Source: JAMXLO01 sp963719805
Lineage (GTDB): Bacteria; Pseudomonadota; Alphaproteobacteria; Acetobacterales; Acetobacteraceae
Length of the DNA: 64,000 bases
NCBI GenBank assembly: GCA_963719805.1
Contig: CAVRDF010000004.1
Coordinates: forward strand, 186,001 to 250,000
Direction of reading: 5' to 3'
Positions 52,967-62,133 of the stretch are shown in pieces. The notes below the pieces were generated by a model that made no database searches, was not told the origin of the DNA, and saw only the letters and a list, made by a program, of their open reading frames with translations. The translations under genes were made by a program, and so were the position numbers. Position 1 is the first letter of the stretch, and every line of letters starts with the position of its first letter.

Positions 52967-53239
52967 GTGAACAAGATGGACCTCATCGCGGCTGTCGCCG
53001 ATCAGACTGATCTGCCGCGCAACAAGGCGACTGAAGCGGTGGATGCGGTTTTCGGTGCGATCGAGGGCGCGTTGAAGAAGAAGGAAGAGGTGCGTCTTGT
53101 AGGCTTCGGAACCTTCGCAGCGGCTGAACGCAAGGCGGCGACCGGACGCAATCCGCGTACCGGAGAAGAGATGCAAATTCCGGCATCGGTCACTGTTCGG
53201 TTCAAGGCCGGCAAGGGTCTCAAGGACGCCGTGCAGTGA
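52967..53239 (+). CDS. hupB: DNA-binding protein HU
   Basis: This is a 90-residue histone-like protein that bends and compacts DNA. MNKMDLIAAVADQTDLPRNKATEAVDAVF forms the helical dimer part. The beta arm VGFGTFAAAERKAATGRNPRTGEEMQIPA contains the conserved GRNPxTG tip, and the end is VTVRFKAGKGLKDAVQ. The start is GTG at 52967 with GAGGAA upstream. It follows lon, as is usual in proteobacteria, and tRNA-Val begins seven bases after its stop. Confidence 0.96.
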   Translation: MNKMDLIAAVADQTDLPRNKATEAVDAVFGAIEGALKKKEEVRLVGFGTFAAAERKAATGRNPRTGEEMQIPASVTVRFKAGKGLKDAVQ

Positions 53240-53246
53240 TCGCTGC

Positions 53247-53321
53247 GGGCGGTTAGCTCAGCGGTAGAGCGTCTCGTTTACACCGAGAGGGTCGGCGGTT
53301 CGAATCCGTCACCGCCCACCA
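53247..53321 (+). tRNA. tRNA-Val (anticodon UAC)
   Basis: This is a 75-base gene with encoded CCA. The acceptor stem GGGCGGT pairs with ACCGCCC. The D arm is TAGCTCAGCGGTAGAGC-like, the anticodon TAC is at 53279-53281 in loop TTTACAC, and the T arm is GGCGGTTCGAATCCGTC. It sits directly after hupB. Confidence 0.97.
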
Positions 53322-53358
53322 AAACGGACGTGAAACCGCCGCTTGACGCCGCAACGCC

Positions 53359-53377
53359 GGGGGCCTAAAGGGCCCCT
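53359..53377. terminator. GC-rich hairpin between tRNA-Val and tRNA-Asp
   Basis: GGGGCC and GGCCCC form a six-base stem around TAAAG, followed by TCCT. It is a plausible terminator or processing signal for the tRNA-Val transcript. Confidence 0.45.
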
Positions 53378-53385
53378 CCTGTTGC

Positions 53386-53462
<77 letters not shown>

Positions 53463-53506
53463 GATCTCATGACATACTCCATCATTCTGCCAGCACGGAG
53501 ATGCCA

Positions 53507-53800
53507 ATGTTCGCGCGCGTCATGAGCACCGATTTGAAGAAGGAAACCATCGATGAGGCGGCCGCCGAATGGCGCACGCACATCGCCCCATTCAAGCAGA
53601 CTGGGATGCGCCAGGCGTTGATGCTGGTCGATCGAGCGACGGGCAAATACCTCTCGATCACCGTTTGGGAAAGCGAAGAAGCGCAACGCCAGAATGCCAC
53701 CAGTCCCGGTCAAACAGCCGGACGCAATACAATGACGGAAAAGTACTTTGTGCAGGCACCGGCGCCGGCGACCTACGAAGTAGTTGCTGTCGTCGAGTAA
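53507..53800 (+). CDS. Antibiotic biosynthesis monooxygenase (ABM)-like small protein
   Basis: This is a 97-residue dimeric alpha/beta barrel-like protein. It has an early MFARVMSTDLKKETIDEAAAEW strand-helix, QALMLVDRATGKYLSITVWESEEAQR in the middle and a C-terminal YEVVAVVE strand, the usual pattern of ABM/EthD-type folds. The function is unassigned; family members include monooxygenases and non-catalytic ligand binders. An ATG at 53501 is possible, but the GGAG at 53497-53500 is better spaced for 53507. It converges tail-to-tail with the oxidase gene, whose stop lies at the next base. Confidence 0.7.
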   Translation: MFARVMSTDLKKETIDEAAAEWRTHIAPFKQTGMRQALMLVDRATGKYLSITVWESEEAQRQNATSPGQTAGRNTMTEKYFVQAPAPATYEVVAVVE

Positions 53801-54940
53801 CTATTTCTCGCGGGCCAACCGCTCCATCACCACGGGGAATGCGCTGAGTGGATGCGCCGGACCGGGCGGCAGTGTCTTCTCGACATAGTCGCTATTCAGT
53901 TCGCCCAGCCGGCTTACGCCGAGCAGGCCCATCGTGATGATGAGCTCTTCCTCGACGATTTCGAGCATCCGCAGCAGACCAGCCTGTCCGCCTGCTGCGA
54001 GCGCCCAGGCCTGCATGCGCCCCATGGCGACCGCATCGGCCCCCAGCGCGATTGCTTTGACCACGTCGCTGCCGCGGACAAACCCACCATCGATAATGAT
54101 CTTCGCGCGCCCCTCGACCACATCGGCCAGTGCGGGCAGCGACTGGATGCTGCCACGTGCATGATCGATCGCCCGCCCGCCATGGTTCGAGATGTAGATC
54201 GCGTCGACACCATGCTCGATCGCCAGCCGCGCGTCTGCTGCTGTGGTGACACCCTTCAGGATAATCGGTAGGCGTGACCGGAGTTTCACCCGTTCCAGCA
54301 TGTCCCAGGTTGCCATGGTGCCAAGCAGCCCTTCCTTGCTTGGAGCCACGCCGCGGTGTCGTTCCTCTCGCTGTTGTTGCAGGTAGCTTGCGTAGGTGCG
54401 GTTGTGTTTGATCGCTGTGGAAACACCACTCATCAGATCGCGTTCGCGACGGCTGTAGTAGGCCGCCTCGCTGACCAACACGATCGCCCGATAGCCCGAC
54501 GCAACCACCGCATCCACTAAATCGTCGAGGAACGGTTGCTCTGCGCGCGGGTGCAGCGCGTAGAACAATGGACCATCCGTTGAGCGCGCGACTTCGGCGA
54601 AACCCGGTGCAGCGAAGCCGCTGACGATTTCGATGGTGCCGAACGTCGCTGCTACCTTTGCAGACGCGACGGCCCCTTCGGGCGTCAGCAGCGCTATGGA
54701 TCCAACGGGTGCCAGCAGGACCGGAATGCGAAGCTTACTGCCGAGCAGATCACTTGATGTATCCACGTCAGAGACATCGCGCAGGATGCGCGGCAACAAT
54801 GCGATGCTGTCGAGCGCCTGACGATTGCGGCGGAGCGTGGTTTCCAATTCAGTGCCGAAGGTGACGAAGTCCCAGACCGGCCGTGGCAGCTTTTCGCGTG
54901 CTGTCCAGACCAGGTCCTGTAGCGTGGGAAAATCCGTCAT
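53801..54940 (-). CDS. FMN-dependent alpha-hydroxy-acid oxidizing protein
   Basis: This is a 379-residue TIM-barrel flavoprotein of the lactate/glycolate/mandelate oxidase family, which oxidises an L-2-hydroxy acid to a 2-oxo acid. The N-terminal IALLPRILRDVSDVDTS, the LLAPVGSIALLTPEGAVASAKVAA FMN-contact region, ILKGVT (flavin lysine), YISNHGGRAIDHARGS (catalytic His and substrate Arg) and IIIDGGFVRGSDVVKAIALGADAVAMGR are present. The ATG at 54940 (MTDFPTLQDLVW) fits better than the open frame reaching 54994. The substrate is unpredictable; lactate is typical. Confidence 0.88.
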   Translation of the reverse strand: MTDFPTLQDLVWTAREKLPRPVWDFVTFGTELETTLRRNRQALDSIALLPRILRDVSDVDTSSDLLGSKLRIPVLLAPVGSIALLTPEGAVASAKVAATFGTIEIVSGFAAPGFAEVARSTDGPLFYALHPRAEQPFLDDLVDAVVASGYRAIVLVSEAAYYSRRERDLMSGVSTAIKHNRTYASYLQQQREERHRGVAPSKEGLLGTMATWDMLERVKLRSRLPIILKGVTTAADARLAIEHGVDAIYISNHGGRAIDHARGSIQSLPALADVVEGRAKIIIDGGFVRGSDVVKAIALGADAVAMGRMQAWALAAGGQAGLLRMLEIVEEELIITMGLLGVSRLGELNSDYVEKTLPPGPAHPLSAFPVVMERLAREK

Positions 54941-55030
54941 TGACCTGTGCTGTCTAACCGAACGACGATCATTGCCGTCTCTGTTGGCATCCACAAGTTA
55001 ACCGCCAGGCCGATCGGCGGTTTGACTAAC

Positions 55031-55222
55031 CTATTCTTCGCCGATCTCGGTGACCGGACCCATCTGCCCGAGTTCGATCCAGGGATAGCCCGGCCGACGA
55101 TGCTGTGCACTTTCGGAAACCAGAACCGCCGGGAGGTGCAGGGCGTCCTTCCGTAATGAGAAGGAATCGTCCCTGCCAGCCAACTCCTGTGGAACGAAAA
55201 CGCACTCGAGCACCAGCCGCAT
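55031..55222 (-). CDS. Small hypothetical protein (63 aa)
   Basis: No family is recognised. A GGAGGG stretch four bases before the ATG at 55222 on the minus strand is a strong ribosome site, and the composition (MRLVLECVFVPQEL, LHLPAVLVSESAQHRRPGYPWIELG) is protein-like. It lies in the otherwise empty gap between the oxidase gene and nuoA. A 7-bp hairpin (AACCGCC/GGCGGTT, 55000-55022) lies just beyond its stop. The opposite-strand frame at 54947-55156 is less convincing. Bases 55223-55448 carry no gene; they hold a direct repeat of TTGGGGCTA (55311 and 55336), probably within the nuo promoter/leader. Confidence 0.45.
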   Translation of the reverse strand: MRLVLECVFVPQELAGRDDSFSLRKDALHLPAVLVSESAQHRRPGYPWIELGQMGPVTEIGEE

Positions 55223-55448
55223 CGGGCCCTCCGTGTTCAGTTTATGTTCTAATCCGGCGCCGGCTTCGCGTCAATGAAATCGTCCGGTCTTCACGGGATT
55301 CGTTACGCACTTGGGGCTATGGCGGTGCAGCAGAGTTGGGGCTAAGGTCCGCCGCGCCTTGCGTCGGGGTGGCTGATATGGCGCGGCCGGAACTGGTCGC
55401 GGCTCGCCCCCGCGATGCGTGGCGCCCGCCTGTTCGATCGGACGAGAC

Positions 55449-55814
55449 ATGCAGCCTGTGCTCTACGGATACCTGCCGATCCTGGTGTTCATGGTGATTG
55501 CCGGGGGTATCGCGCTGGCGATGGTGGGAGGCTCGCTTCTCGCTGCTCGCCAAAAACCCTATCCCGAGAAGGTGTCGGCTTACGAGTGCGGCTTCGAGCC
55601 GTTCGATGACGCGCGGCGCCGGTTCGACGTGCGCTTCTACCTCGTGGCAATCCTTTTCATCATCTTCGATCTCGAAGTTGCGTTCCTGTTTCCTTGGGCC
55701 GTATCGCTGAAGGACATCGGCTGGTTCGGCTTCCTGTCGATGATCGGCTTCCTTGGCGTGCTGACCGTTGGATTCATATACGAATGGTGCAAGGGAGCGC
55801 TCGATTGGGAGTAG
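55449..55814 (+). CDS. nuoA: NADH-quinone oxidoreductase subunit A
   Basis: This is a small membrane-arm subunit of Complex I, 121 residues with three helices. YLPILVFMVIAGGIALAMVGG starts helix one. KVSAYECGFEPFDDARRRFDVRFYLVAILFIIFDLEVAFLFPW is the hallmark loop and second helix, with its conserved Cys and Glu residues. A longer open frame begins at 55419, but the ATG at 55449 gives the family N-terminus. It heads the nuo operon. Confidence 0.96.
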   Translation: MQPVLYGYLPILVFMVIAGGIALAMVGGSLLAARQKPYPEKVSAYECGFEPFDDARRRFDVRFYLVAILFIIFDLEVAFLFPWAVSLKDIGWFGFLSMIGFLGVLTVGFIYEWCKGALDWE

Positions 55815-55821
55815 CAGCGCC

Positions 55822-56376
55822 ATGAGCGGAAATACCACAATTGCCTGGAACCGTGACGCATTGCCGTCGGGTCCGGAACAAGATGCCGTGGTGAAGGGCA
55901 TCACCGGCGAAATCGCCGATAAGGGCTTTATCGTCGCCAACATCGACAAGGTGGTGAACTGGGCGCGGACCGGTTCGCTGTGGCCGATGACGTTCGGCCT
56001 CGCGTGCTGCGCGGTGGAGATGATCCATGCCTATATGCCGCGCTACGACCTCGACAGGTTCGGCACCATTCCACGCGCCAGCCCACGCCAGAGCGACGTG
56101 ATGATCGTCGCTGGCACACTGACCAACAAAATGGCTCCGGCACTGCGCAAGGTCTACGACCAGATGCCGGAACCGCGTTGGGTGATCAGCATGGGAAGTT
56201 GCGCCAACGGCGGCGGCTACTATCACTATTCTTATTCAGTGGTGCGTGGCTGCGACCGCGTCGTGCCGGTGGACGTGTACGTGCCGGGCTGCCCGCCAAC
56301 TGCCGAGGCTCTGGTCTACGGCATCATGCAGTTGCAGAAGAAGATCCGGCGGACAGGGACGATCCTCCGTGGCTGA
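55822..56376 (+). CDS. nuoB: NADH-quinone oxidoreductase subunit B
   Basis: This subunit carries the terminal [4Fe-4S] cluster N2 that reduces quinone. Ligands C62-C63 (GLACCAVEM), C127 (GSCANGGGYY) and C157 (PGCPPTAEAL) are all present in a 184-residue protein. The N-terminal tail (MSGNTTIAWNRDALPSG) is typical of alphaproteobacteria. The ATG at 55822 lies seven bases after nuoA; the upstream open frame is not used. Its end overlaps nuoC by eight bases. Confidence 0.96.
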   Translation: MSGNTTIAWNRDALPSGPEQDAVVKGITGEIADKGFIVANIDKVVNWARTGSLWPMTFGLACCAVEMIHAYMPRYDLDRFGTIPRASPRQSDVMIVAGTLTNKMAPALRKVYDQMPEPRWVISMGSCANGGGYYHYSYSVVRGCDRVVPVDVYVPGCPPTAEALVYGIMQLQKKIRRTGTILRG

Positions 56377-56977
56377 TCTCGCCGAAACTGTCGCCACGCT
56401 GCCCGGAGTGCGCTCCACGTCGGTGGAGAAGGGCGAGGTCGTCGCACATGCCGACCGAGAAGCGGTGCCGGCGCTGATGACGACACTGCGCGATGATCCG
56501 CGCTTTGCGTTCGAGCAGGTGATGGACATCTGCGGCGTCGATTGGCCGGAGCGCGCCGAGCGATTCGATGTTGTGTACAATCTGCTGTCGGTGTCGCTGA
56601 ACCAGAGGGTGCGCGTCATCGTCACCACCGACGAAAAGACCGCGGTGCCCTCGGTTCACACAATTTGGCCCGTGGCGACCTGGTGGGAACGCGAGGCCTG
56701 GGACCTGTTCGGCATCGTGTTCTCCGGTCAGCCTGATCTGCGGCGCATTCTCACCGACTACGGTTTCGAGGGGCATCCGTTGCGCAAGGATTTTCCGCTG
56801 ACCGGTTATGTCGAGGTCCGCTACGACGAGGATCGCAAGGCCGTGGTGTACGAGCCGGTGCGCCTGACGCAGGATTTCCGCACATTCGATTTCCTCTCGC
56901 CATGGGAGGCGCTGACGACTTTGCCTGGCGATGAGAAGGTGCACATCGCGCGGGCCGAGGAAGGCGGTAAACCATGA
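56369..56977 (+). CDS. nuoC: NADH-quinone oxidoreductase subunit C
   Basis: This is the 30-kDa peripheral-arm subunit, 202 residues. FEQVMDICGVDWPERAERFDVVYNLLS and PVATWWEREAWDLFGIVFSGQPDLRRILTDYGFEGHPLRKDFPLTGYVEVRYD are the family signatures. The start is GTG at 56369 inside the nuoB 3' end; the upstream open frame is shadow. It ends with an ATGA overlap into nuoD. Confidence 0.95.
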   Translation: MADLAETVATLPGVRSTSVEKGEVVAHADREAVPALMTTLRDDPRFAFEQVMDICGVDWPERAERFDVVYNLLSVSLNQRVRVIVTTDEKTAVPSVHTIWPVATWWEREAWDLFGIVFSGQPDLRRILTDYGFEGHPLRKDFPLTGYVEVRYDEDRKAVVYEPVRLTQDFRTFDFLSPWEALTTLPGDEKVHIARAEEGGKP

Positions 56978-58182
56978 GTGATGTTGAAGCCCGTCCGACC
57001 GCCAGCCGTGTGGTGGAGATCGACAGCCAATCGATCAATTTCGGTCCCCAGCACCCTGCCGCGCATGGTGTGCTGCGGCTGATTCTGGAAATGGACGGCG
57101 AGGTGGTGGAGCGTGCCGATCCGCACATCGGCCTGCTGCATCGCGGTACCGAGAAGCTGATCGAACACAAGACGTATATGCAGGCGGTGCCGTATTTCGA
57201 CCGTCTCGATTACGTCTCGCCGATGTGCGAGGAGCACGCTTTCGCACTGGCGACCGAAAAGCTGCTGGGGATCGAGGTGCCGGAACGTGGACAGTGGATC
57301 CGCGTGCTGTTCGCTGAAATCACTCGTGTGCTGAACCACCTGCTGAACGTGACAACATATGCGCTGGACGTTGGCGCGATCACGCCCAGCCTGTGGGGCT
57401 TCGAGGAACGTGAAAAGCTCATGGAGTTTCATGAGGCCGCGTCAGGTGCGCGACTGCATGCAAACTATTTCAGGCCCGGCGGCGTGTCGAAGGATCTGCC
57501 GGCGGGGCTGGAAGCACGCATCGCTGAATGGGCGGTGACGTTTCCGAAGTTCATCGATGAACTGGAGGAGCTGCTGACCGGCAACCGCATCTGGAAGCAG
57601 CGCACCGTCGATATTGGCCTGATGGATGCGAAGCAGGCTTTGGCGTGGGGCTTCACCGGGCCATGCCTGCGCGCCAGCGGCGTGCCATGGGATCTGCGCC
57701 GCGCGCAGCCATACGACAAATACGCCGAGGTGGACTTCAAAGTGCCGGTTGGTCGCAACGGCGATTGCTATGACCGCTACCTGGTGCGGCTGGCCGAGAT
57801 GCGTGAGAGCGTGCGAATTATTCGGCAGGCGCTGGACCGGATGCAGCCTGGCCCGATCAAAGTGCAGGATCACAAATTCACCCCGCCGACTCGCGCCGAG
57901 ATGAAACGGTCGATGGAAGCTCTGATCCATCATTTCAAGCTCTACACCGAGGGCTATCATGTGCCCCCAGGTGCAACGTACACTGCGGTGGAGAGCCCGA
58001 AGGGCGAATTCGGCGTCTATCTCGTTGCGGACGGCACCAACCGGCCGTATCGCTGCAAGATCCGTTCGACCGGCTTTGCCTTTCTGCAGGCCATCGACGT
58101 GATGGCGAAGCGGCACATGCTCGCGGATGCCGTGGCGATCATCGGATCGCTCGACATCGTTTTCGGCGAGATCGATCGATGA
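56974..58182 (+). CDS. nuoD: NADH-quinone oxidoreductase subunit D
   Basis: This is the 49-kDa hydrogenase-like subunit at the quinone site, 402 residues. INFGPQHPAAHGVLRLILEMDGE is diagnostic, followed by HRGTEKLIEHKTYMQAVPYFDRLDYV and C-terminal GEFGVYLVADGTNRPYRCKIRSTGFA with DIVFGEIDR. The start overlaps the nuoC stop (ATGA at 56974). It appears intact. Confidence 0.97.
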   Translation: MSDVEARPTASRVVEIDSQSINFGPQHPAAHGVLRLILEMDGEVVERADPHIGLLHRGTEKLIEHKTYMQAVPYFDRLDYVSPMCEEHAFALATEKLLGIEVPERGQWIRVLFAEITRVLNHLLNVTTYALDVGAITPSLWGFEEREKLMEFHEAASGARLHANYFRPGGVSKDLPAGLEARIAEWAVTFPKFIDELEELLTGNRIWKQRTVDIGLMDAKQALAWGFTGPCLRASGVPWDLRRAQPYDKYAEVDFKVPVGRNGDCYDRYLVRLAEMRESVRIIRQALDRMQPGPIKVQDHKFTPPTRAEMKRSMEALIHHFKLYTEGYHVPPGATYTAVESPKGEFGVYLVADGTNRPYRCKIRSTGFAFLQAIDVMAKRHMLADAVAIIGSLDIVFGEIDR

Positions 58183-58796
58183 GCGATTTCGTGCAGCCGC
58201 CAAGCTTCGCGTTCGATGCGGAGAGCGAGGCGGCGATCGCGCCGCTGCTGGCAAAGTATCCGCCGGGCAAGCAGGCCAGCGCGGTGATCCCGATGCTGTA
58301 CCTGGTGCAGAACCAGATGAAGCGGCAGACCGACAGCGCGTGGGTTCCGACCGCCGGTATGGACGAAGTTGCGCGGCGATTGGATATGGCGCCGATACGT
58401 GTCTATGAGGTCGCGACGTTCTATTTCATGTTCAATCTGAAGCCGATCGGGCGATGGCACTTGCAGGTTTGCACCACCACGCCGTGCTGGCTGCGTGGTT
58501 CGGACGATGTGGTGGCGGCGTGCCGCGGGGCGACGGGGATTCAGGGTTGGGGCGAAACCAGTGCCGACGGCATGTTCACCATGACCGAGGTCGAATGCGT
58601 CGGTGGCTGCGTCAATGCGCCGATCATCCAGGTGAATGATGACTTTTATGAAGATCTCGATGCGGAGAGCACAAAGCAGTTGCTGGAAGCATTGCGGCGT
58701 GGTGAACCACCGCCAAAGGGATCGATGACGGGCCGGCAAACATCGGCGCCGGAAGGTGGCCCGACCACACTGACCACACTGCAGTTCGAGAGCTGA
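58179..58796 (+). CDS. nuoE: NADH-quinone oxidoreductase subunit E
   Basis: This is the 24-kDa subunit with [2Fe-2S] cluster N1a. It is 205 residues, with thioredoxin-like fold ligands C98, C103 (CTTTPCWLRG) and C140, C144 (VECVGGCVNAP). The N-terminal helical domain is typical (KYPPGKQASAVIPMLYLVQNQ). Its start overlaps the nuoD stop. The C-terminal 30 residues are a low-complexity extension. Confidence 0.96.
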   Translation: MSDFVQPPSFAFDAESEAAIAPLLAKYPPGKQASAVIPMLYLVQNQMKRQTDSAWVPTAGMDEVARRLDMAPIRVYEVATFYFMFNLKPIGRWHLQVCTTTPCWLRGSDDVVAACRGATGIQGWGETSADGMFTMTEVECVGGCVNAPIIQVNDDFYEDLDAESTKQLLEALRRGEPPPKGSMTGRQTSAPEGGPTTLTTLQFES

Positions 58797-58800
58797 TCCG

Positions 58801-60093
58801 ATGTTGCAGGACAAGGACCGCATCTTCACCAACCTGTACGGCGTGCGTGACCCGATGCTGGCCGGCGCGCGTGAGCGTGGCGATTGGGATGGCACCAAGG
58901 CTATCCTGGAAAAGGGCCGCGACGCGATCGTGGAGGAAGTGAAGGCGTCCGGCCTGCGTGGCCGCGGCGGCGCCGGCTTCCCCACCGGGCTGAAATGGTC
59001 GTTCATGCCGAAGCAGTCGGATCGACCCTGCTATCTGATCGTCAATGCCGATGAGAGCGAGCCTGGCACCTGCAAGGATCGCGACATCATGCGGCATGAC
59101 CCGCACAAGCTTGTCGAAGGTTGCCTGGTGGCCGGCTTCGCGATGGGCGCGTGTGCCGCTTACATCTACATCCGTGGCGAATTCGCAAACGAGGCAAAGG
59201 CGCTGCAGGCGGCGATCGATGAAGCCTATGCCGCAGGCCTTATCGGCAAGGATTCGTGTGGGTCGGGTTATGCGTTCGACGTGTTCCTGCATCGCGGCGC
59301 GGGCGCGTATATCTGCGGCGAAGAGACCGGATTGCTGGAAAGTCTGGAAGGCAAGAAGGGGCTGCCGCGACTGAAGCCACCATTCCCGGCTGCCGTCGGC
59401 CTGTACGGCTGTCCGTCCACGGTGAACAACGTGGAAAGTATTGCAGTGGCGCCGACAATCATGCGGCGCGGCGCGGCATGGTTCAATTCCCTTGGGCGGC
59501 CGAAGAACTCCGGGCCGAAAGTCTTCTGCATCTCCGGTCACGTGAACAAGCCGTGCAATGTGGAGGAAGAGCTTGGCATCCCGCTGCGCGAATTGATCGA
59601 CAAGTATGCCGGTGGCGTGCGCGGCGGCTGGGACAATCTGCTCGCGGTGATACCCGGCGGCGCCTCGGTGCCGGTGATTCCGAAAAGTGTCTGCGACGAC
59701 GTGCTGATGGATTTCGATTCGCTGCGCGAGGCTCGCACCGGGCTGGGCACGGCGGCGGTGATCGTGATGGACAAGTCCACCGACATCATCAAAGCAATCG
59801 CGCGGCTGTCGAAGTTCTACATGCACGAAAGCTGTGGACAGTGCACGCCATGCCGTGAAGGCACGGGTTGGATGTGGCGTGTGATGACCCGCATGGTAGA
59901 GGGCAGGGCGGAGGTGCCCGAGATCGACACGCTCGAACAGGTCACACGGCAGATTGAGGGCCATACCATCTGCGCGCTCGGAGATGCAGCGGCGTGGCCG
60001 ATACAAGGGCTGATCCGTCACTTCCGTCCGGTGATGGAAGACCGCATCGCCGCGTACAAATCCCGCACCCCAGTGCGCATGGCGGCGGAGTAG
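58801..60093 (+). CDS. nuoF: NADH-quinone oxidoreductase subunit F
   Basis: This is the NADH-binding 51-kDa subunit with FMN and [4Fe-4S] N3, 430 residues. NADH/FMN motifs are GLRGRGGAGFPTGLKW, NADESEPGTCKDR and GAGAYICGEETGLLES. The N3 ligands are C345, C348, C351 (ESCGQCTPCREG) and C391. It starts four bases after nuoE. It is the last clearly undamaged gene of the operon in this window. Confidence 0.97.
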   Translation: MLQDKDRIFTNLYGVRDPMLAGARERGDWDGTKAILEKGRDAIVEEVKASGLRGRGGAGFPTGLKWSFMPKQSDRPCYLIVNADESEPGTCKDRDIMRHDPHKLVEGCLVAGFAMGACAAYIYIRGEFANEAKALQAAIDEAYAAGLIGKDSCGSGYAFDVFLHRGAGAYICGEETGLLESLEGKKGLPRLKPPFPAAVGLYGCPSTVNNVESIAVAPTIMRRGAAWFNSLGRPKNSGPKVFCISGHVNKPCNVEEELGIPLRELIDKYAGGVRGGWDNLLAVIPGGASVPVIPKSVCDDVLMDFDSLREARTGLGTAAVIVMDKSTDIIKAIARLSKFYMHESCGQCTPCREGTGWMWRVMTRMVEGRAEVPEIDTLEQVTRQIEGHTICALGDAAAWPIQGLIRHFRPVMEDRIAAYKSRTPVRMAAE

Positions 60094-60097
60094 TCGC

Positions 60098-62129
60098 ATG
60101 GCCAAAGTCACCGTCGATGGCGTCGAGGTGGAAGTCCCCAACGGCTCGTCCGTGCTGCAGGCCTGCGAAGCCGCCGGCAAGGAGATCCCGCGCTTCTGCT
60201 ATCACGAGCGCCTGTCGATCGCCGGCAATTGCCGCATGTGCCTGGTGGAAATCGAGAAGGCACCACCCAAGCCGATAAGCTCCTGCACCTATCCGGTCGC
60301 TGACGGCATGGTGGTGCACACCAACTCACCCATGGTGCGCAATGGCCGCCGAGGCGTCATGGAATTCCTGCTGATCAACCATCCGCTCGATTGCCCGATC
60401 TGCGATCAGGGCGGCGAGTGCGATCTGCAGGATCAGGCCATGGGCTACGGCATGGACCACTCGCGGTACGCTGAGAACAAGCGCGCAGTGAAGGACAAGA
60501 ATCTCGGTCCCCTGGTGAAGACGGTCGATGACGCGCTGCATCCACTGCACGCGCTGCATCCGCTTCATCACGGAAGTGGCCGGCGTTCCGGATCTTGGCG
60601 CCACCAATCGTGGCGAGCACATGGAAGTCGGCACCTATGTCGAGAAGGCACTGGGTTCCGAGCTTTCCGCCAACATCATCGATCTGTGCCCGGTTGGCGC
60701 GCTGACCTCCAAGCCCTATGCGTTCGTCGCGCGGTCTTGGGAGTTGTCGAAGATCGATAGCGTCGATGTGCTGGATGCGGTCGGCACCAACATCCGCATC
60801 GATGCGCGCGGTCCGGAAGTGCTGCGCATCCTGCCGCGACTGAATGAGGACGTGAACGAGGAGTGGCTGGGCGACAAGTCGCGCTTCGCTCTCGACGGTC
60901 TGCGCCGTCGCCGGCTCGATCGTCCGTGGCTGCGCCGCGATGGCAAGCTGGTCGAAGCGACATGGTCCGAGGCGTTCGCCGCGATCGCGGAAAAGCTGCG
61001 TGGCGTCAGCGGCGATCGCATTGGTGCCGTGGCTGGCGATCTGTGCGATGCCGAGAGCATGCTGGCGTTGAAGGACCTGATGGCCGCGCTGGGCTCTGCC
61101 AACCTCGATTGCCGGCAGGACGGTGCGCGGCTCGATGCGTCGCGGCGCGACTTCTACACGTTCAACACGACGATTGCCGGCATCGAGGATGCCGATGCGA
61201 TTCTGCTCATCGGCACCAACCCTCGCCGCGAAGCGCCCGTGCTGAACGCGCGCATCCGCAAAGCGTTGGCTGCACGGCAACATCCCATCGGCCTGATCGG
61301 CAGCGAAACCGATCTGACCTATCGCGTGCAGCAACTTGGCACGACGCCGGGCTGCGATCTGCACGGCGATTTCCTCCGCGACGCCAAGAAGCCGATGATC
61401 ATCGTCGGCCAGGCGGCGTTGGCGCGCCCGGATGGTGCGGCGGTGCTTGCCGCTCGTGGCGCCTTGCCGCGAGCGTTGGCGCGCTGACGCCGGAATGGCA
61501 TGGCTTCAACGTGTTGCACACCGCCGCCGCGCGTGTTGGCGCATTGGATCTGGGCTTCGTGCCAGGTCGCACATGGCAAGTCGCTGGCGCAGATGCTGAA
61601 TGGCGGTGTCGATGTGCTGTGGCTGCTCGGCGCCGATGAGTTCGACACGTCGCAAATCGGCGCCAATACATTTGTCATCTATCAGGGGCATCATGGCGAT
61701 GCCGGTGCCGCGCGGGCCGATGTGATCCTGCCCGGCGCCGCCTACACCGAAAAGCCCGGCACCTATGTCAATACCGAAGGCCGCGTGCAGCGCGGCTTCC
61801 TCGCGGTCTATCCGCCCGGCGACGCGCGTGAGGACTGGAAGATCCTGCGCGCGTTCAGCGAGACCGTCGGCCATAAGCTGCCGTACGACACGATCGATGC
61901 GCTGCGTGCGCGGATGGAGCAGGTGAACCCGGTGTTCGGCCGCGTCGGTTTCCTGCCGCGCTTCGGCTGGTGCCGATCAGAGCGGTCCGTCCGGCGATCC
62001 CGCCGCGCTGTCGCGACGCGCCATTCGAGCCGGCGATATTGAACTACTACCAGACAGATCCGATCAGCCGCGCCAGCCCGACCATGGCGGCGTGCACGTA
62101 CCTCGCAGATGGCCGAGGCGGCGGAATAG
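60098..62129 (+). pseudogene. nuoG: NADH-quinone oxidoreductase subunit G, broken by several apparent frameshifts
   Basis: This is the 75-kDa iron-sulfur subunit. The N-terminal [2Fe-2S] domain (FCYHERLSIAGNCRMC) reads well from ATG 60098. An extra base at 60526-60527 then moves the cluster-ligand stretch (MTRCIHCTRCIRFI) to the next frame. Coding continues there to about 61466, where a base seems missing; it shifts back near 61573. Extra bases follow near 61971 (before ADQSGPSG) and 62014 (before DAPFEPAILNYYQTDPISR). A last shift near 62100 leads to QMAEAAE and TAG 62127-62129. Conserved protein continues across all of these, so error is likelier than decay. The intact product would be about 675 residues. 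Confidence 0.9.
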
Positions 62130-62133
62130 CGCG

